In this document: in pieces, positions 8,577-18,660 of the stretch | Layout of the letters: the number at the start of each line of letters is the position of its first letter | Numbering within the stretch: the first letter of the stretch is position 1 | DNA from: Paenisporosarcina sp049671445 | GTDB taxonomy: Bacteria; Bacillota; Bacilli; Bacillales_A; Planococcaceae | Length of the DNA stretch: 64,000 nt | Assembly (NCBI RefSeq): GCF_049671445.1 | Contig: NZ_JBATUX010000064.1 | Coordinates: forward strand, 1 to 64,000 | Reading direction: 5' to 3' | Program-made: the position numbers and the translations under genes | The notes under the pieces: model-generated | The model's input: the letters and a program-made list of their open reading frames with translations, nothing else | Databases searched by the model: none | Told to the model about the DNA's origin: nothing

Positions 8577-9719
8577 ATGAATAGAATCTATTTAGACCAC
8601 GCAGCCACTTCACCCGTACATCCACAAGTAATTAAAAAAATGATGGAAACCATGGAGCAAACGTATGGCAATCCCTCGAGCATTCATGCGACTGGTCGTG
8701 AAGCGCGGAAACAATTAGATAACGCAAGACAATTGTTAGCAAGTAGCATCGGTGCGAAAGACCAGGATATTATTTTGACAAGTGGCGGGACGGAAGCCGA
8801 TAACTTTGCGATTTTTGGTACCGCATTTGCTAGAAAACATGAAGGTTCACATATTATTACTTCTCAGATTGAGCATCATGCGGTTCTTACAGCATGTGAA
8901 AAGCTTGAGAAGGAAGGATTTGATGTCACTTATTTACCTGTAAATCCACAGGGAAGAGTCTCTGTCGAAGATGTGAAACAAGCATTACGTGACGATACCA
9001 TATTAGTGACCATCATGCTTGGTAATAACGAAGTGGGTACTATACAACCAATTCAAGAAATTGGCGAATTATTAAAAGATCACAAGGCAACGTTCCATAC
9101 AGATGCTGTTCAAGCATACGGATTGCTACCAATTTCAGTTGATCAATTACAAGTCGATCTATTATCAGTTTCATCACATAAAATTAATGGTCCTAAAGGG
9201 ATTGGGTTTTTATATCAACGAAAAGGAACGAAGTTATCACCGCAATTCTTTGGCGGGCAACAAGAGCGAAAGCGTCGTGCTGGAACTGAAAATGTTCCGG
9301 GTATTTTGGCGTTTGCTGAAGCAGTTTCTATCTCGCAACAATCGATGGAAGAAAAACGCGAACAATATCATCGCTATAAAAATGAAATGATTTCAATTTT
9401 TGGACAAGCTGAAGTTGATTTTAAAGTAAATGGTGATGAACAATTAATGCTTCCACATATCCTGAATATTAGCTTTGTAGGTACCGACGTCGAATCACTA
9501 CTCGTTAATTTAGATATGGCGGGATTGAGTGTTTCGAGTGGTTCAGCATGCACAGCGGGTTCAATTAATCCTTCTCACGTGCTAGTCGCTATGTACGGCG
9601 AAGAGGCAAGTGAATTACGTAATTCTATTCGCTTTAGCTTTGGCTACGGGATAACGGATGCGGAAGTAAAAGAAGCGGCTATTATAACAGCTACTATAGT
9701 CAAACGACTTGTGAAATAG
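8577..9719 (+). CDS. iscS: Cysteine desulfurase paired with MnmA (IscS/YrvO type)
   Basis: PLP enzyme that releases sulfur from cysteine as an enzyme persulfide. The 380-residue protein has DHAATSP at the N-terminus, the PLP lysine in SSHKINGPKG near residue 202 and the catalytic cysteine in SSGSACTAGS near 324 on a short loop. In Bacilli the copy next to mnmA is dedicated to tRNA 2-thiolation, so the likely acceptor is MnmA. It starts at ATG 8577 behind AAAGGAG. Confidence 0.93.
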   Translation: MNRIYLDHAATSPVHPQVIKKMMETMEQTYGNPSSIHATGREARKQLDNARQLLASSIGAKDQDIILTSGGTEADNFAIFGTAFARKHEGSHIITSQIEHHAVLTACEKLEKEGFDVTYLPVNPQGRVSVEDVKQALRDDTILVTIMLGNNEVGTIQPIQEIGELLKDHKATFHTDAVQAYGLLPISVDQLQVDLLSVSSHKINGPKGIGFLYQRKGTKLSPQFFGGQQERKRRAGTENVPGILAFAEAVSISQQSMEEKREQYHRYKNEMISIFGQAEVDFKVNGDEQLMLPHILNISFVGTDVESLLVNLDMAGLSVSSGSACTAGSINPSHVLVAMYGEEASELRNSIRFSFGYGITDAEVKEAAIITATIVKRLVK

Positions 9720-9812
9720 AAAGAATCTTCAAAAGTCCGCTCAAAATAGCATGTTGATTTATTTTGATGCTCCTTTTTAATAAAAAAATATAAAATAGAA
9801 AAGGTGAAAATC

Positions 9813-10934
9813 ATGCAACAACTAAAAGATCCTGCAAATACACGTGTCGTTGTTGGCATGTCGGGTGGTGTTGATTCATCCGTTGCGGCTTATTTATTAA
9901 AACAACAAGGTTATGATGTAATCGGAATCTTTATGAAAAACTGGGACGACACTGATGAAAACGGTGTATGTACAGCTACTGAAGATTATGATGATGTTAT
10001 TAAAGTATGTAATCAAATCGGTATTCCTTATTATTCGGTAAACTTTGAAAAACAGTACTGGGATAAAGTATTCTCTTACTTCTTAGAAGAGTATAAAGCC
10101 GGTAGAACGCCAAATCCTGACGTAATGTGTAACAAAGAAATTAAGTTTAAAGCGTTCTTAGAGCACGCGGTGAGTTTAGGCGCTGATTATTTAGCGACTG
10201 GCCATTACGCTCAAGTAAAAGAAGTAGATGGGGAAACTCAACTTCTTCGTGGACTTGATAATAACAAAGATCAAACATACTTTTTAAATCAATTGTCTCA
10301 AGACCAATTATCAAAAGTTATGTTCCCAATTGGCCATCTTGAAAAGAAATTGGTTCGTGAAATCGCTGCAGAAGCGGGACTTGCAACAGCAACTAAAAAA
10401 GATTCTACTGGAATCTGCTTTATTGGTGAGCGCAATTTCAAGGAATTCTTAAGCCAATATTTACCGGCTCAACCTGGTGAAATGGTAACGATGGATGGCG
10501 TGAAAATGGGACGTCATGACGGATTAATGTATTACACAATCGGTCAACGTCAAGGTTTAGGCATTGGCGGAGCAGGAGATCCTTGGTTTGTTCTTGGGAA
10601 AAATCTCGAAAAAAACGAATTACTTGTTGGGCAAAATATACACCATGAAGCGTTATTTTCTGATCAATTAACGGCAGTAAATATGAGCTTTACAACAACT
10701 GAACCAAAAAACAAAACATTCTCATGTACAGCTAAATTCAGATACCGCCAAGAAGACATTAAAGTAGAAGTAGAATTAACTCCTTCTAACGGAGCCATTA
10801 TTACATTTGCTGAACCAGTGCGCGCTATTACACCAGGTCAAGCTGTTGTTTTATATGATGGGGACATTTGTTTAGGTGGCGGTACAATCGATGAGGTTAT
10901 GAAAAACGGAAAAAAATTAACTTACGTTGGTTAA
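9813..10934 (+). CDS. mnmA: tRNA-uridine 2-sulfurtransferase
   Basis: Puts sulfur on U34 of Lys, Glu and Gln tRNAs (s2U). The 373-residue protein has the PP-loop SGGVDSS near residue 15, a catalytic cysteine in VMCNKEIKF (about 106) and the second cysteine in STGICFIGER (about 202), followed by the C-terminal beta-barrel. ATG 9813 is chosen because the in-frame GTG at 9804 lies inside the AAGGTG ribosome site. It forms an operon-like pair with iscS. Confidence 0.95.
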   Translation: MQQLKDPANTRVVVGMSGGVDSSVAAYLLKQQGYDVIGIFMKNWDDTDENGVCTATEDYDDVIKVCNQIGIPYYSVNFEKQYWDKVFSYFLEEYKAGRTPNPDVMCNKEIKFKAFLEHAVSLGADYLATGHYAQVKEVDGETQLLRGLDNNKDQTYFLNQLSQDQLSKVMFPIGHLEKKLVREIAAEAGLATATKKDSTGICFIGERNFKEFLSQYLPAQPGEMVTMDGVKMGRHDGLMYYTIGQRQGLGIGGAGDPWFVLGKNLEKNELLVGQNIHHEALFSDQLTAVNMSFTTTEPKNKTFSCTAKFRYRQEDIKVEVELTPSNGAIITFAEPVRAITPGQAVVLYDGDICLGGGTIDEVMKNGKKLTYVG

Positions 10935-10952
10935 TGGATTAGGAGTGAGACG

Positions 10953-11609
10953 ATGAATGAATTAGAACTTGGCATTGCAGCCATTCAAAATAAGGATTAT
11001 GAACAAGCAGTGGTGCATTTTAATAACTCTATTGAAGAAGAACCAAATAATCCACTAGGTTATATTAACTTTGGGAATTTGTTAGCTCGAATGAACGAAA
11101 CAGAACGAGCGGAGCGTTTTTTTCAAAAGGCAATTACACTTGACCCAACGGCAGCTACTGCATTTTATGGGCTAGCCAATTTGTATTATGAACAAGAACG
11201 TTATGAAGAGGCAGCAAAACTCTATGAAAAATCAATTAAATTTGAAATTCAAGGTGCAGATGCTTACTTTATGTTAGGTAAATGTTTCGAACGTTTAGAA
11301 AATCCGAAACTTGCACTACCGTATTTACAGCGAGCTGCTGAACTTGACCCAACTGACGTTCAAATCCGCTTATCTTATGGTATTGGATTAGCTGCTTTAG
11401 AAATGTTTAAAGAAGCTGAACCTGAATTTATGTATGTAATTCTTGAAGACGTTAACAATGCAGATGCACATTACAATCTAGGTGTTTTATATGCGGTATC
11501 TACAGATCGCACTGATGATGCGCTATATCATTTAAAACAAGCGTTCACTTTGCAACCAAACTTCGATCAAGCTCGTTATGTACATGACATGATTGCATTA
11601 AGAAAATAA
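10953..11609 (+). CDS. yrrB: Tetratricopeptide repeat protein (YrrB-like)
   Basis: The 218-residue protein is made almost wholly of TPR helices, with about five to six 34-residue repeats (cores such as LGYINFGNLLARM, AFYGLANLYYE, AYFMLGKCFE, AHYNLGVLYA). TPR stacks bind other proteins; the partner is unknown. It has no signal peptide or membrane segment, so it is cytoplasmic. It follows mnmA by 18 nt and precedes recD2 by 27 nt, as yrrB does in B. subtilis. The symbol rests on that position and on the repeat content. Confidence 0.85.
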   Translation: MNELELGIAAIQNKDYEQAVVHFNNSIEEEPNNPLGYINFGNLLARMNETERAERFFQKAITLDPTAATAFYGLANLYYEQERYEEAAKLYEKSIKFEIQGADAYFMLGKCFERLENPKLALPYLQRAAELDPTDVQIRLSYGIGLAALEMFKEAEPEFMYVILEDVNNADAHYNLGVLYAVSTDRTDDALYHLKQAFTLQPNFDQARYVHDMIALRK

Positions 11610-11636
11610 CGATTACTATTTTAGGAGGCGACAGTT

Positions 11637-14060
11637 TTGCCAAATCAAATCGATTTATTTCAAAAAGAAGAGATGTTTATTAAAGGCAAACCTGTCGTCA
11701 CTATTTTTCATAACTCCACTAACTTATTCTCCATTGTCAAACTCAAAATCGATGAGACAAATTCAACCTACGAAGACAAAGAAATTATCGTAACCGGTTA
11801 TTTCCCTCAATTAATGAATGAAGACAGCTATCGATTTACAGGACAAATTAAGCAACATCCAAAGTATGGAACACAGTTTCAAGTTGAAACGTTTGCAAAA
11901 GACGTTCCTGAAACTGAACAAGGCATTATTCATTATTTATCGAGTGATTTGTTCCATGGAATTGGTAGAAAAACAGCTGAAACCATTGTTAAAAAGCTTG
12001 GCAAAGATGCGATTCGACTAATTTTAGATGACCCTGAAGCTCTTGATGTAGTTCCTAGGCTTGCAAAAGAGAAAAAAGAGACGATTCGCTATACACTTGA
12101 ACAAAATCTTGGGTTAGAACGTGTCATGATTCAATTGAATGGATGGGGTTTTGGACCACAGCTTGCTATGCGTATTTACCAAACTTATCGCGAAGAAACA
12201 ATCGATGTGCTAATGAAAAATCCTTTCCGACTTATTGAAGACGTTGAAGGTGTTGGGTTTCATCGTGCGGACGAACTAGGTTCAAAATTAGGTCTTACTG
12301 GTAAACATCCTGATCGTATTAAAGCGGCTGTTTTCCATTTATTAAATGCAGCTTCTCTTAGTGACGGTCATGTTTATTTACATGCAGAACAGATTTTGCC
12401 AAACGTTAAACAATTACTCGAGTCTAGTCAATTTGAAGAAGTTCCTTTTGACGCGATTTCAAACGCATGTATTGAATTGGTTGAAGAAGGAAAATTAGCT
12501 GGCGAAATGTCACGTTTTTACTTACCATCATTGTATTTTTCAGAAGTTGGAATCGCCTCGAAACTCGAAACATTGCTGACGGAACAACAAGAAAGAACTG
12601 GTTTTCCTACATCTGAAATAAGAAAAGCATTGGGAGATGCTGAAGAGCGACTAGGTGTTACGTACGCAGAAACTCAAATTGCTGCGATAGAACTCGGTAT
12701 GAACGCTTCAGTCATGCTATTAACTGGAGGTCCAGGTACAGGGAAGACGACGGTTGTTCGTGGACTAGTGGAAGTATACGCAGAATTACATGGCTTAACT
12801 CTCGATCCTAAAGACTATGCGAAAAAGCAAGAACCTTTCCCGATTATTTTAGCAGCGCCAACGGGTCGTGCCGCGAAGCGTCTAAATGAATCGACAGGTC
12901 TACCGTCTATGACGATACATCGTTTACTCGGCTTTACCGGACAGGAAAAGGAAGAAGAATCTGAAAGAGATATTAATGGCAAACTCATCATCATTGATGA
13001 AATGTCGATGGTCGATACATGGCTAGCACATCAATTATTAAAAGCTATTCCTGAAGGTGCTCAAGTTATTTTTGTGGGTGACCAAGATCAATTGCCCCCG
13101 GTTGGACCGGGTCAAGTCTTGAAGGATTTACTCGCTTCAAAACGCATCCCAACTGTAGAGTTGACAGATATTTACAGGCAATCTGCCGGCTCATCGATTA
13201 TTGAACTAGCGCATCAAATGAAAAAGGGTCAATTGCCGCCTAATATTACCGCAAAGACGACCGATCGTTCCTTTATTAAAGCTGGACCGGAACAAATACC
13301 GAAAGTTGTGGAACAAGTCATAAAAAGTGCCTTAGCCAAAGGCCATACAATTAAAGAATTACAAGTCCTAGCTCCTATGTATAAAGGTCCGGCTGGAATT
13401 GATGCATTAAATAAAATGATCCAACAGATGGTTAATCCAAATGATACGCAAAAACGTAAAGAATTAGTGTTCGGGGAAACCACGTATCGGATTAACGATA
13501 AAGTATTGCAGCTCGTTAACCAACCGGAAAGTCAAGTGTATAACGGCGATATGGGTGAAGTTATTAGTATTTCTAAAGCGAATGAAAATGTTGAAAAACA
13601 AGATATGATGGTTGTGTCATTTGAAGGCATTGAAGTGACCTATCAACGTAATGATTTAGGTCAACTAACCCTTGCTTATTGTTGTTCGATTCATAAATCT
13701 CAGGGAAGCGAATTTCCTATTGTTATAATGCCGGTCGTCCGTAGTTACATGAAAATGCTTCGCCGCAATTTGTTGTACACAGGCATTACGCGAGCGAAGA
13801 ATTTCTTGATTCTTTGCGGAGACGCAGATGTTTTTAAATTCGGCATCGAACGGACTGATGATTTGGCACGTTTAACTTCACTTAAGGATCGTTTGAGTGA
13901 AGAAAATGTACCAGTCACCGAACCGATTGTCGAAGACGAAGATACGAGTGAAAATGAAGGGCCAGTATCCTTGACGGCCAGCAATCACTTGAAAATTCAT
14001 CCGCTGGTTGGTATGAATGGGACTACGCCATATGACTTTTTAGAAGAAATGGCTGAATGA
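11637..14060 (+). CDS. recD2: RecD2 ATP-dependent DNA helicase
   Basis: SF1B 5'-3' helicase of bacteria that lack RecBC partners; acts in repair and fork processing. The 807-residue protein has an N-terminal OB/helix-hairpin-helix region, Walker A GGPGTGKTT near residue 366, IIDEMSMVD, GDQDQLPPVGPG, and the C-terminal SIHKSQGSEF and YTGITRAK motifs. The start is TTG 11637, 8 nt after AGGAGG. The following hairpin ends the operon. Confidence 0.94.
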   Translation: MPNQIDLFQKEEMFIKGKPVVTIFHNSTNLFSIVKLKIDETNSTYEDKEIIVTGYFPQLMNEDSYRFTGQIKQHPKYGTQFQVETFAKDVPETEQGIIHYLSSDLFHGIGRKTAETIVKKLGKDAIRLILDDPEALDVVPRLAKEKKETIRYTLEQNLGLERVMIQLNGWGFGPQLAMRIYQTYREETIDVLMKNPFRLIEDVEGVGFHRADELGSKLGLTGKHPDRIKAAVFHLLNAASLSDGHVYLHAEQILPNVKQLLESSQFEEVPFDAISNACIELVEEGKLAGEMSRFYLPSLYFSEVGIASKLETLLTEQQERTGFPTSEIRKALGDAEERLGVTYAETQIAAIELGMNASVMLLTGGPGTGKTTVVRGLVEVYAELHGLTLDPKDYAKKQEPFPIILAAPTGRAAKRLNESTGLPSMTIHRLLGFTGQEKEEESERDINGKLIIIDEMSMVDTWLAHQLLKAIPEGAQVIFVGDQDQLPPVGPGQVLKDLLASKRIPTVELTDIYRQSAGSSIIELAHQMKKGQLPPNITAKTTDRSFIKAGPEQIPKVVEQVIKSALAKGHTIKELQVLAPMYKGPAGIDALNKMIQQMVNPNDTQKRKELVFGETTYRINDKVLQLVNQPESQVYNGDMGEVISISKANENVEKQDMMVVSFEGIEVTYQRNDLGQLTLAYCCSIHKSQGSEFPIVIMPVVRSYMKMLRRNLLYTGITRAKNFLILCGDADVFKFGIERTDDLARLTSLKDRLSEENVPVTEPIVEDEDTSENEGPVSLTASNHLKIHPLVGMNGTTPYDFLEEMAE

Positions 14061-14073
14061 TGAAAAGTTGTAT

Positions 14074-14122
14074 AAAAAACACACGTTTATTTACATGAAT
14101 TGTATTTAAACGTGTGTTTTTG
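14074..14122 (+). terminator. Terminator of recD2
   Basis: Long AT-rich stem AACACACGTTTA / TAAACGTGTGTT flanked by A and T runs. Confidence 0.85.
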
Positions 14123-14228
14123 TTATGATTACTATTGATAATTAATTGGGAATCCGAGGTAGGAGAGTGGATTTATGGAAATTAATTATTTTGTAAAATT
14201 GACTAAACTTTCAAACGAGGTGCCCAGA

Positions 14229-14885
14229 ATGTTAAAAGCAGTTATTTTTGATTTTGATGGACTGATTATTGATACAGAAACAGTGTGGTATGAAGCTTAT
14301 AAGGAAGCTTTATTCCAGCATGAAGTGAACTTGACGATTGAACAATTTGCATTAGTCATTGGCACAGATGATACGGTATTGGATAAATATATTTTGGACA
14401 ATATAAAAGAATCGTCAACGATTTCTGAAATTAGAGAGTTGGCATCACAACTATTTCACGAAAAGATTGGTCAGCCTAATTTAAGAGAAGGTGTCGAAGA
14501 TTATTTGATCGCAGCCAAAGAATCGGGATTGAAAATTGGATTGGCTTCCAGTTCAAAACGGGATTGGGTAGAAAAATATTTAACCCAGCTTCACATTATT
14601 TCTTACTTTGAAGTAATCAAAACAAGAGATGATGTTACGACTGTGAAGCCAGACCCAGAATTATATCTTCAAGCCATAAACGCACTCGGTGTGAACCCAG
14701 ATGAAGCCGTCGCTTTTGAAGACTCTTTAAATGGATTAAAAGCAGCACGAGCGGCTGGATTGAAATGTGTTATTTTCCCTAACCCGGTAACAACCAATTT
14801 AGCATTTGAAGATCACAGTCTGAGATTGTCTTCGATGGCAGAACGACCTTTGGCGTATATTCTTAAAGAGTTAAGTAAAAAATAG
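14229..14885 (+). CDS. HAD-superfamily hydrolase, beta-phosphoglucomutase-like
   Basis: Cytoplasmic phosphatase or phosphomutase of unknown substrate. The 218-residue protein has motif I FDFDGLIIDTE (nucleophile Asp8, Asp10), motif II SSSKRDW, motif III KPDPELY and motif IV EDSLNGLKAA, with the C1 helical cap of the PGMB/YhcW group. ATG 14229 follows CGAGGTG and gives the usual MLKAVIFDFDG N-terminus. ATG 14175, 18 codons upstream, also has a fair AGGAG site and cannot be excluded. It lies between recD2 and the alaS leader. Confidence 0.85.
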   Translation: MLKAVIFDFDGLIIDTETVWYEAYKEALFQHEVNLTIEQFALVIGTDDTVLDKYILDNIKESSTISEIRELASQLFHEKIGQPNLREGVEDYLIAAKESGLKIGLASSSKRDWVEKYLTQLHIISYFEVIKTRDDVTTVKPDPELYLQAINALGVNPDEAVAFEDSLNGLKAARAAGLKCVIFPNPVTTNLAFEDHSLRLSSMAERPLAYILKELSKK

Positions 14886-14947
14886 AGCTCACGTTTAATT
14901 GCAATAACGAAAAAATGGAGTATTTTCATGTGCTTTGCAAAAGAGAA

Positions 14948-14976
14948 TTGACACAAAGCCATTTATTTTTTATACT
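14948..14976 (+). promoter_or_regulatory. Promoter of the alaS T-box leader
   Basis: TTGACA at 14948-14953, a 17-bp spacer and TATACT at 14971-14976. Close to the sigma-A consensus. Confidence 0.8.
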
Positions 14977-14982
14977 TCTAAA

Positions 14983-15240
14983 CAAATGAATGAAAACGTT
15001 GATGGAGAAAGTACATCTTTGAGGCTTGCAAAAGAAAAAGGTTCCTTGGCTGAAAGAACCTTCAAGTTTATGGATGGAAAGCTACTCTTGAGTGCAGCTA
15101 ATCACTGTCGTAAGCCGCGTTAAGGCATAATCGAGAGACAGCAGAGAACGTTCTGCTGTAACTAGGGTGGTACCGCGAATTGAAGCCTTCGTCCCTTTTT
15201 TAGGGATTGAGGGCTTTTTCTATTTTAAGGAGGAATAATA
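14983..15240 (+). promoter_or_regulatory. T-box riboswitch leader of alaS
   Basis: Conserved T-box AGGGTGGTACCGCG at 15164-15177, then a terminator (GCCTTCGTCCC paired with GGGATTGAGGGC, T run to about 15220). Stem I has the GAAAGTAC motif near 15010 and the TTGGCTGAAA apical region. A GCT alanine triplet at 15081-15083 sits in the position expected for the specifier, which agrees with the downstream gene. A 62-codon frame across the leader is a shadow. Confidence 0.92.
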
Positions 15241-17868
15241 ATGAAAACAGCAGCACAAATTCGACGAATGTATTTAGATTTCTTTATTGAAAAAGGGCAT
15301 GCAATAGAACCAAGTGCGCCGCTCGTGCCGATCAACGATAATTCACTTCTTTGGATTAATAGTGGTGTCGCTACATTAAAAAAATATTTTGATGGACGCG
15401 TGATTCCTGAAAATCCACGCATCACGAATGCTCAAAAATCGATCCGTACAAATGACATTGAAAATGTAGGAAAAACTGCTCGACACCATACATTTTTTGA
15501 GATGTTAGGAAACTTTTCAATTGGAGAGTACTTCAAAAAAGAAGCAATTCACTGGGCGTGGGAATTTTTAACTGACGAAAAATGGATGGCATTTGATCCT
15601 GAATTATTATCTATTACGGTCCACCCTGAAGACGAGGAAGCGTATGCAATTTGGCGCGATGAAATTGGGATTCCTGAAGAACGTATTATTCGTTTAGAAG
15701 GTAACTTCTGGGATATCGGTGAAGGTCCAAGTGGTCCAAACTCAGAAATTTTTTATGACCGAGGCGAGAGCTATGGCAATGATTTAACAGATCCTGAAAT
15801 GTATGCAGGTGGAGAAAATGATCGTTATTTAGAAATTTGGAACTTAGTTTTCTCGGAATTTAACCACAATCCAGATCACACATACACGCCACTTCCTAAG
15901 CAAAACATCGATACGGGAATGGGTCTTGAGCGTATGGCATGTGTCGTACAAAATGTACCGACAAATTTTGATACAGATTTATTTATGCCGATTATCAACA
16001 AAACACAAGAAGTCTCTGGTAAAGAATATGGTAACAGCGTTGAGGATGACCTTGCATTTAAAATCATTGCAGATCACACTCGCACAGTTGCTTTTGCTAT
16101 AGGGGACGGCGCTCTTCCTTCAAATGAAGGTCGCGGGTATGTATTACGCCGATTGTTACGTCGCGCTGTACGTTTCGGTAAAAATTTAGGTATTGATCGC
16201 CCATTTATGTACACATTAGTGCCGATTATTGGGGAAATAATGAATGACTTTTACCCTGAAGTTACAGCAAAAAAAGAATTCATTATGCGTGTCATTAAAA
16301 ATGAAGAAGAGCGTTTCCATGAAACTCTACAAGATGGTCTTGGAATTTTATCAACTGTTATTTCTAGTCAACAGGCTGCAGGCTTAACGGTGATCCCAGG
16401 TAGTGACGCTTTCCGTTTGTATGATACGTATGGTTTCCCAGTAGAATTAACGGAAGAATATGCTGAAGAAGCAGGCATGACTGTTGACCATGAAGGGTTT
16501 AAGGCTTCGCTTGAAGCACAACGAACTCGTGCTAGATCAGCTCGTAAAGATGTAGACTCTATGCAAGTACAGTCTGAAGTTTTAGGTAATATTAAAGAAA
16601 CAAGTACATTTATTGGCTATGACACAGTTGTTGCTTCTGCTAAAGTTTTAGTCATCGTAAAAGACGGAGAACTAGTGGAACAAGCACAAGAAGGTGATGA
16701 AGTTAAAGTTGTACTAGATCAAACTCCTTTCTATGCTGAAAGTGGTGGACAGATTGCCGATCACGGCCACATTGAAAATGACTTATTCAAAGGCTTTGTC
16801 AAAGATGTTCAAAAAGCTCCAAATGGTCAAAATCTTCATACCATGATTATTGAGTCTGGCGAATTGACGACAGGTGCTGAAGTTACGGCGAATGTGGATC
16901 AAACATTACGCAAATCAACGGTTAAAAATCATACAGCTACACATTTATTGCACCAAGCATTAAAAGATGTGTTAGGAACTCACGTGAATCAAGCAGGTTC
17001 ATATGTTGGTCCAGATCGCTTGCGTTTTGACTTCTCTCATTTTGGGCAAGTGACGAAAGAAGAGCTAGTGACAATTGAAAGACAAGTAAACGAGAAGATA
17101 TGGGAAGATATTCAAGTGGTTACTGGTTTCCACGGAATTGATGAAGCAAAACAAATGGGTGCGATGGCACTATTTGGTGAAAAGTATGGGAAAATAGTGC
17201 GTGTTGTTTCAATTGATCAATATTCGCTTGAACTTTGTGGAGGATGTCATGTGACAAACACTTCACAAATTGGTTTCTTTAAACTTGTAAGTGAAAGCGG
17301 TATTGGTGCTGGTACACGACGAATTGAAGCTGTAACTGGTAAAGCGGCATATCAACTCGTTAAAGAGGAAGAAAGTGTCTTAGAAGAGGCTTCAGCTTCA
17401 TTGAAAGCTAATCCAAAAGAATTGGTTGCTCGCGTTCAAGGGTTGCAACAAGAACTTCGACAAGTTCAACGAGAGAATGAATCATTATCAGCTAAGATTG
17501 CGAATAGCCAAGCGTCTTCAATTTTAGAACAGACACAACAAATTGATGGTGTTACTGTGTTATCATCACGCGTTCAAGTAAAAGACAATAACCAACTTCG
17601 TCAAATGATGGACGATTTAAAATCTAAGATGACTAAAGCTGTTATCGTCTTAGGTGCATCTGAAGGCGATAAAGTAATGCTAATAGCAGGTGTCACAAGT
17701 GATTTAAGTGGTGGAAAATATCATGCAGGAAATATTGTGAAACATGTGGCTGAACAGTGTGATGGTAAAGGTGGCGGTCGACCAGATATGGCTATGGCTG
17801 GCGCAAAAGATTCGTCGAAACTTGAAGGTGCACTACATTCTGTGTATGATTATGTCGAATCCGTTTAA
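15241..17868 (+). CDS. alaS: Alanyl-tRNA synthetase
   Basis: Charges tRNA-Ala and hydrolyses mischarged tRNA. The 875-residue protein has the class II core in its first 460 residues, the editing domain with HTATHLLHQ near 564 and CGGCH near 666 (zinc ligands), and the C-Ala domain at the end with RVQGLQQELRQ coiled coil and GGGRPDMAMAG. It starts at ATG 15241, 7 nt after AAGGAGG, directly behind its T-box. Confidence 0.97.
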   Translation: MKTAAQIRRMYLDFFIEKGHAIEPSAPLVPINDNSLLWINSGVATLKKYFDGRVIPENPRITNAQKSIRTNDIENVGKTARHHTFFEMLGNFSIGEYFKKEAIHWAWEFLTDEKWMAFDPELLSITVHPEDEEAYAIWRDEIGIPEERIIRLEGNFWDIGEGPSGPNSEIFYDRGESYGNDLTDPEMYAGGENDRYLEIWNLVFSEFNHNPDHTYTPLPKQNIDTGMGLERMACVVQNVPTNFDTDLFMPIINKTQEVSGKEYGNSVEDDLAFKIIADHTRTVAFAIGDGALPSNEGRGYVLRRLLRRAVRFGKNLGIDRPFMYTLVPIIGEIMNDFYPEVTAKKEFIMRVIKNEEERFHETLQDGLGILSTVISSQQAAGLTVIPGSDAFRLYDTYGFPVELTEEYAEEAGMTVDHEGFKASLEAQRTRARSARKDVDSMQVQSEVLGNIKETSTFIGYDTVVASAKVLVIVKDGELVEQAQEGDEVKVVLDQTPFYAESGGQIADHGHIENDLFKGFVKDVQKAPNGQNLHTMIIESGELTTGAEVTANVDQTLRKSTVKNHTATHLLHQALKDVLGTHVNQAGSYVGPDRLRFDFSHFGQVTKEELVTIERQVNEKIWEDIQVVTGFHGIDEAKQMGAMALFGEKYGKIVRVVSIDQYSLELCGGCHVTNTSQIGFFKLVSESGIGAGTRRIEAVTGKAAYQLVKEEESVLEEASASLKANPKELVARVQGLQQELRQVQRENESLSAKIANSQASSILEQTQQIDGVTVLSSRVQVKDNNQLRQMMDDLKSKMTKAVIVLGASEGDKVMLIAGVTSDLSGGKYHAGNIVKHVAEQCDGKGGGRPDMAMAGAKDSSKLEGALHSVYDYVESV

Positions 17869-17958
17869 TAAATAGTTGAAATCGGTTATACTTAACAAGT
17901 ATTATAAATATGCTTGTACAAGACAATTAGATTTAACTCCGAAAGCGTGGTGCTGATC

Positions 17959-18225
17959 ATGAATTCATTTGATAAGACGATGAAGTTTAATTTTCCGGAA
18001 GAGTCTATGGAACAAGAAGTGAAGCAAGTTATGCTTCATGTCCATACGGCGCTTGAAGAGAAGGGGTATAACCCAATTAATCAAATAGTCGGTTACTTAC
18101 TTTCGGGTGATCCGGCATATATTCCTCGCCATCAGGATGCACGAAATTTAATCCGAAAGCTCGAGCGAGATGAGATTCTGGAAGAACTTGTTAAGTTTTA
18201 CATCAAGAAGAATAACGAGGCATAG
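17959..18225 (+). CDS. ireB: IreB-family regulatory protein (YrzL, formerly DUF965)
   Basis: Small cytoplasmic protein whose Enterococcus homolog is a substrate of the PASTA kinase IreK and a negative regulator of cephalosporin resistance; its role in spore formers is unclear. The 88 residues (MNSFDKTMKFNF to KKNNEA) match the family's usual length. ATG 17959 is chosen over an upstream frame start at 17914 because homologs begin there; only a weak GTGGTG precedes it. It heads the ireB-ruvX-yrzB operon conserved across Bacilli and Lactobacillales. Confidence 0.88.
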   Translation: MNSFDKTMKFNFPEESMEQEVKQVMLHVHTALEEKGYNPINQIVGYLLSGDPAYIPRHQDARNLIRKLERDEILEELVKFYIKKNNEA

Positions 18226-18228
18226 TGT

Positions 18229-18654
18229 ATGAGAGTAATGGGTTTAGATGTTGGGACTAAAACCGTAGGCGTCGCAATTAGTGATGCATTCGGTTGGACA
18301 GCCCAAGGGATTGAAACTATTAAAATTGACGAAGCAAATGAAGTATTTGGCATCGAAAGAATCGCTGAATTAATGAAGTTGCACGAAGTATCGTCTTTTG
18401 TGGTTGGATATCCAAAGAATATGAACAATTCGATTGGCCCCCGTGCTGAAGCATCTGAACACTATGCAGAATTGTTACGTCAAACATTCGATAAACCTGT
18501 AATTTTATGGGACGAACGTTTAACTACGTCTGCTGCAGAAAAAATGCTTATTAGTGCAGATGTCAGTCGAAAAAAACGCAAAGAAGTCATTGATAAAATG
18601 GCTGCAATGATGATTTTACAAGGCTATTTAGATAGTCAATCTATTAAGAGGTGA
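18229..18654 (+). CDS. ruvX: YqgF/RuvX family putative pre-16S rRNA nuclease
   Basis: RNase H-fold protein (YrrK in B. subtilis) linked to 5' processing of 16S rRNA. The 141-residue chain has the N-terminal GLDVGTKTVGVA strand with the first catalytic Asp, GYPKNMNN, WDERLTTSAAE with the second acidic pair, and DKMAAMMILQGYL. Three nucleotides separate it from ireB. The older name as a Holliday junction resolvase is not supported by biochemistry in Bacilli. Confidence 0.9.
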   Translation: MRVMGLDVGTKTVGVAISDAFGWTAQGIETIKIDEANEVFGIERIAELMKLHEVSSFVVGYPKNMNNSIGPRAEASEHYAELLRQTFDKPVILWDERLTTSAAEKMLISADVSRKKRKEVIDKMAAMMILQGYLDSQSIKR

Positions 18655-18660
18655 TCGAAC

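Noticed and set aside
14935..15123. 62-codon open frame upstream of alaS
   Set aside because: It lies wholly in the T-box leader, overlaps its promoter and has no ribosome site.
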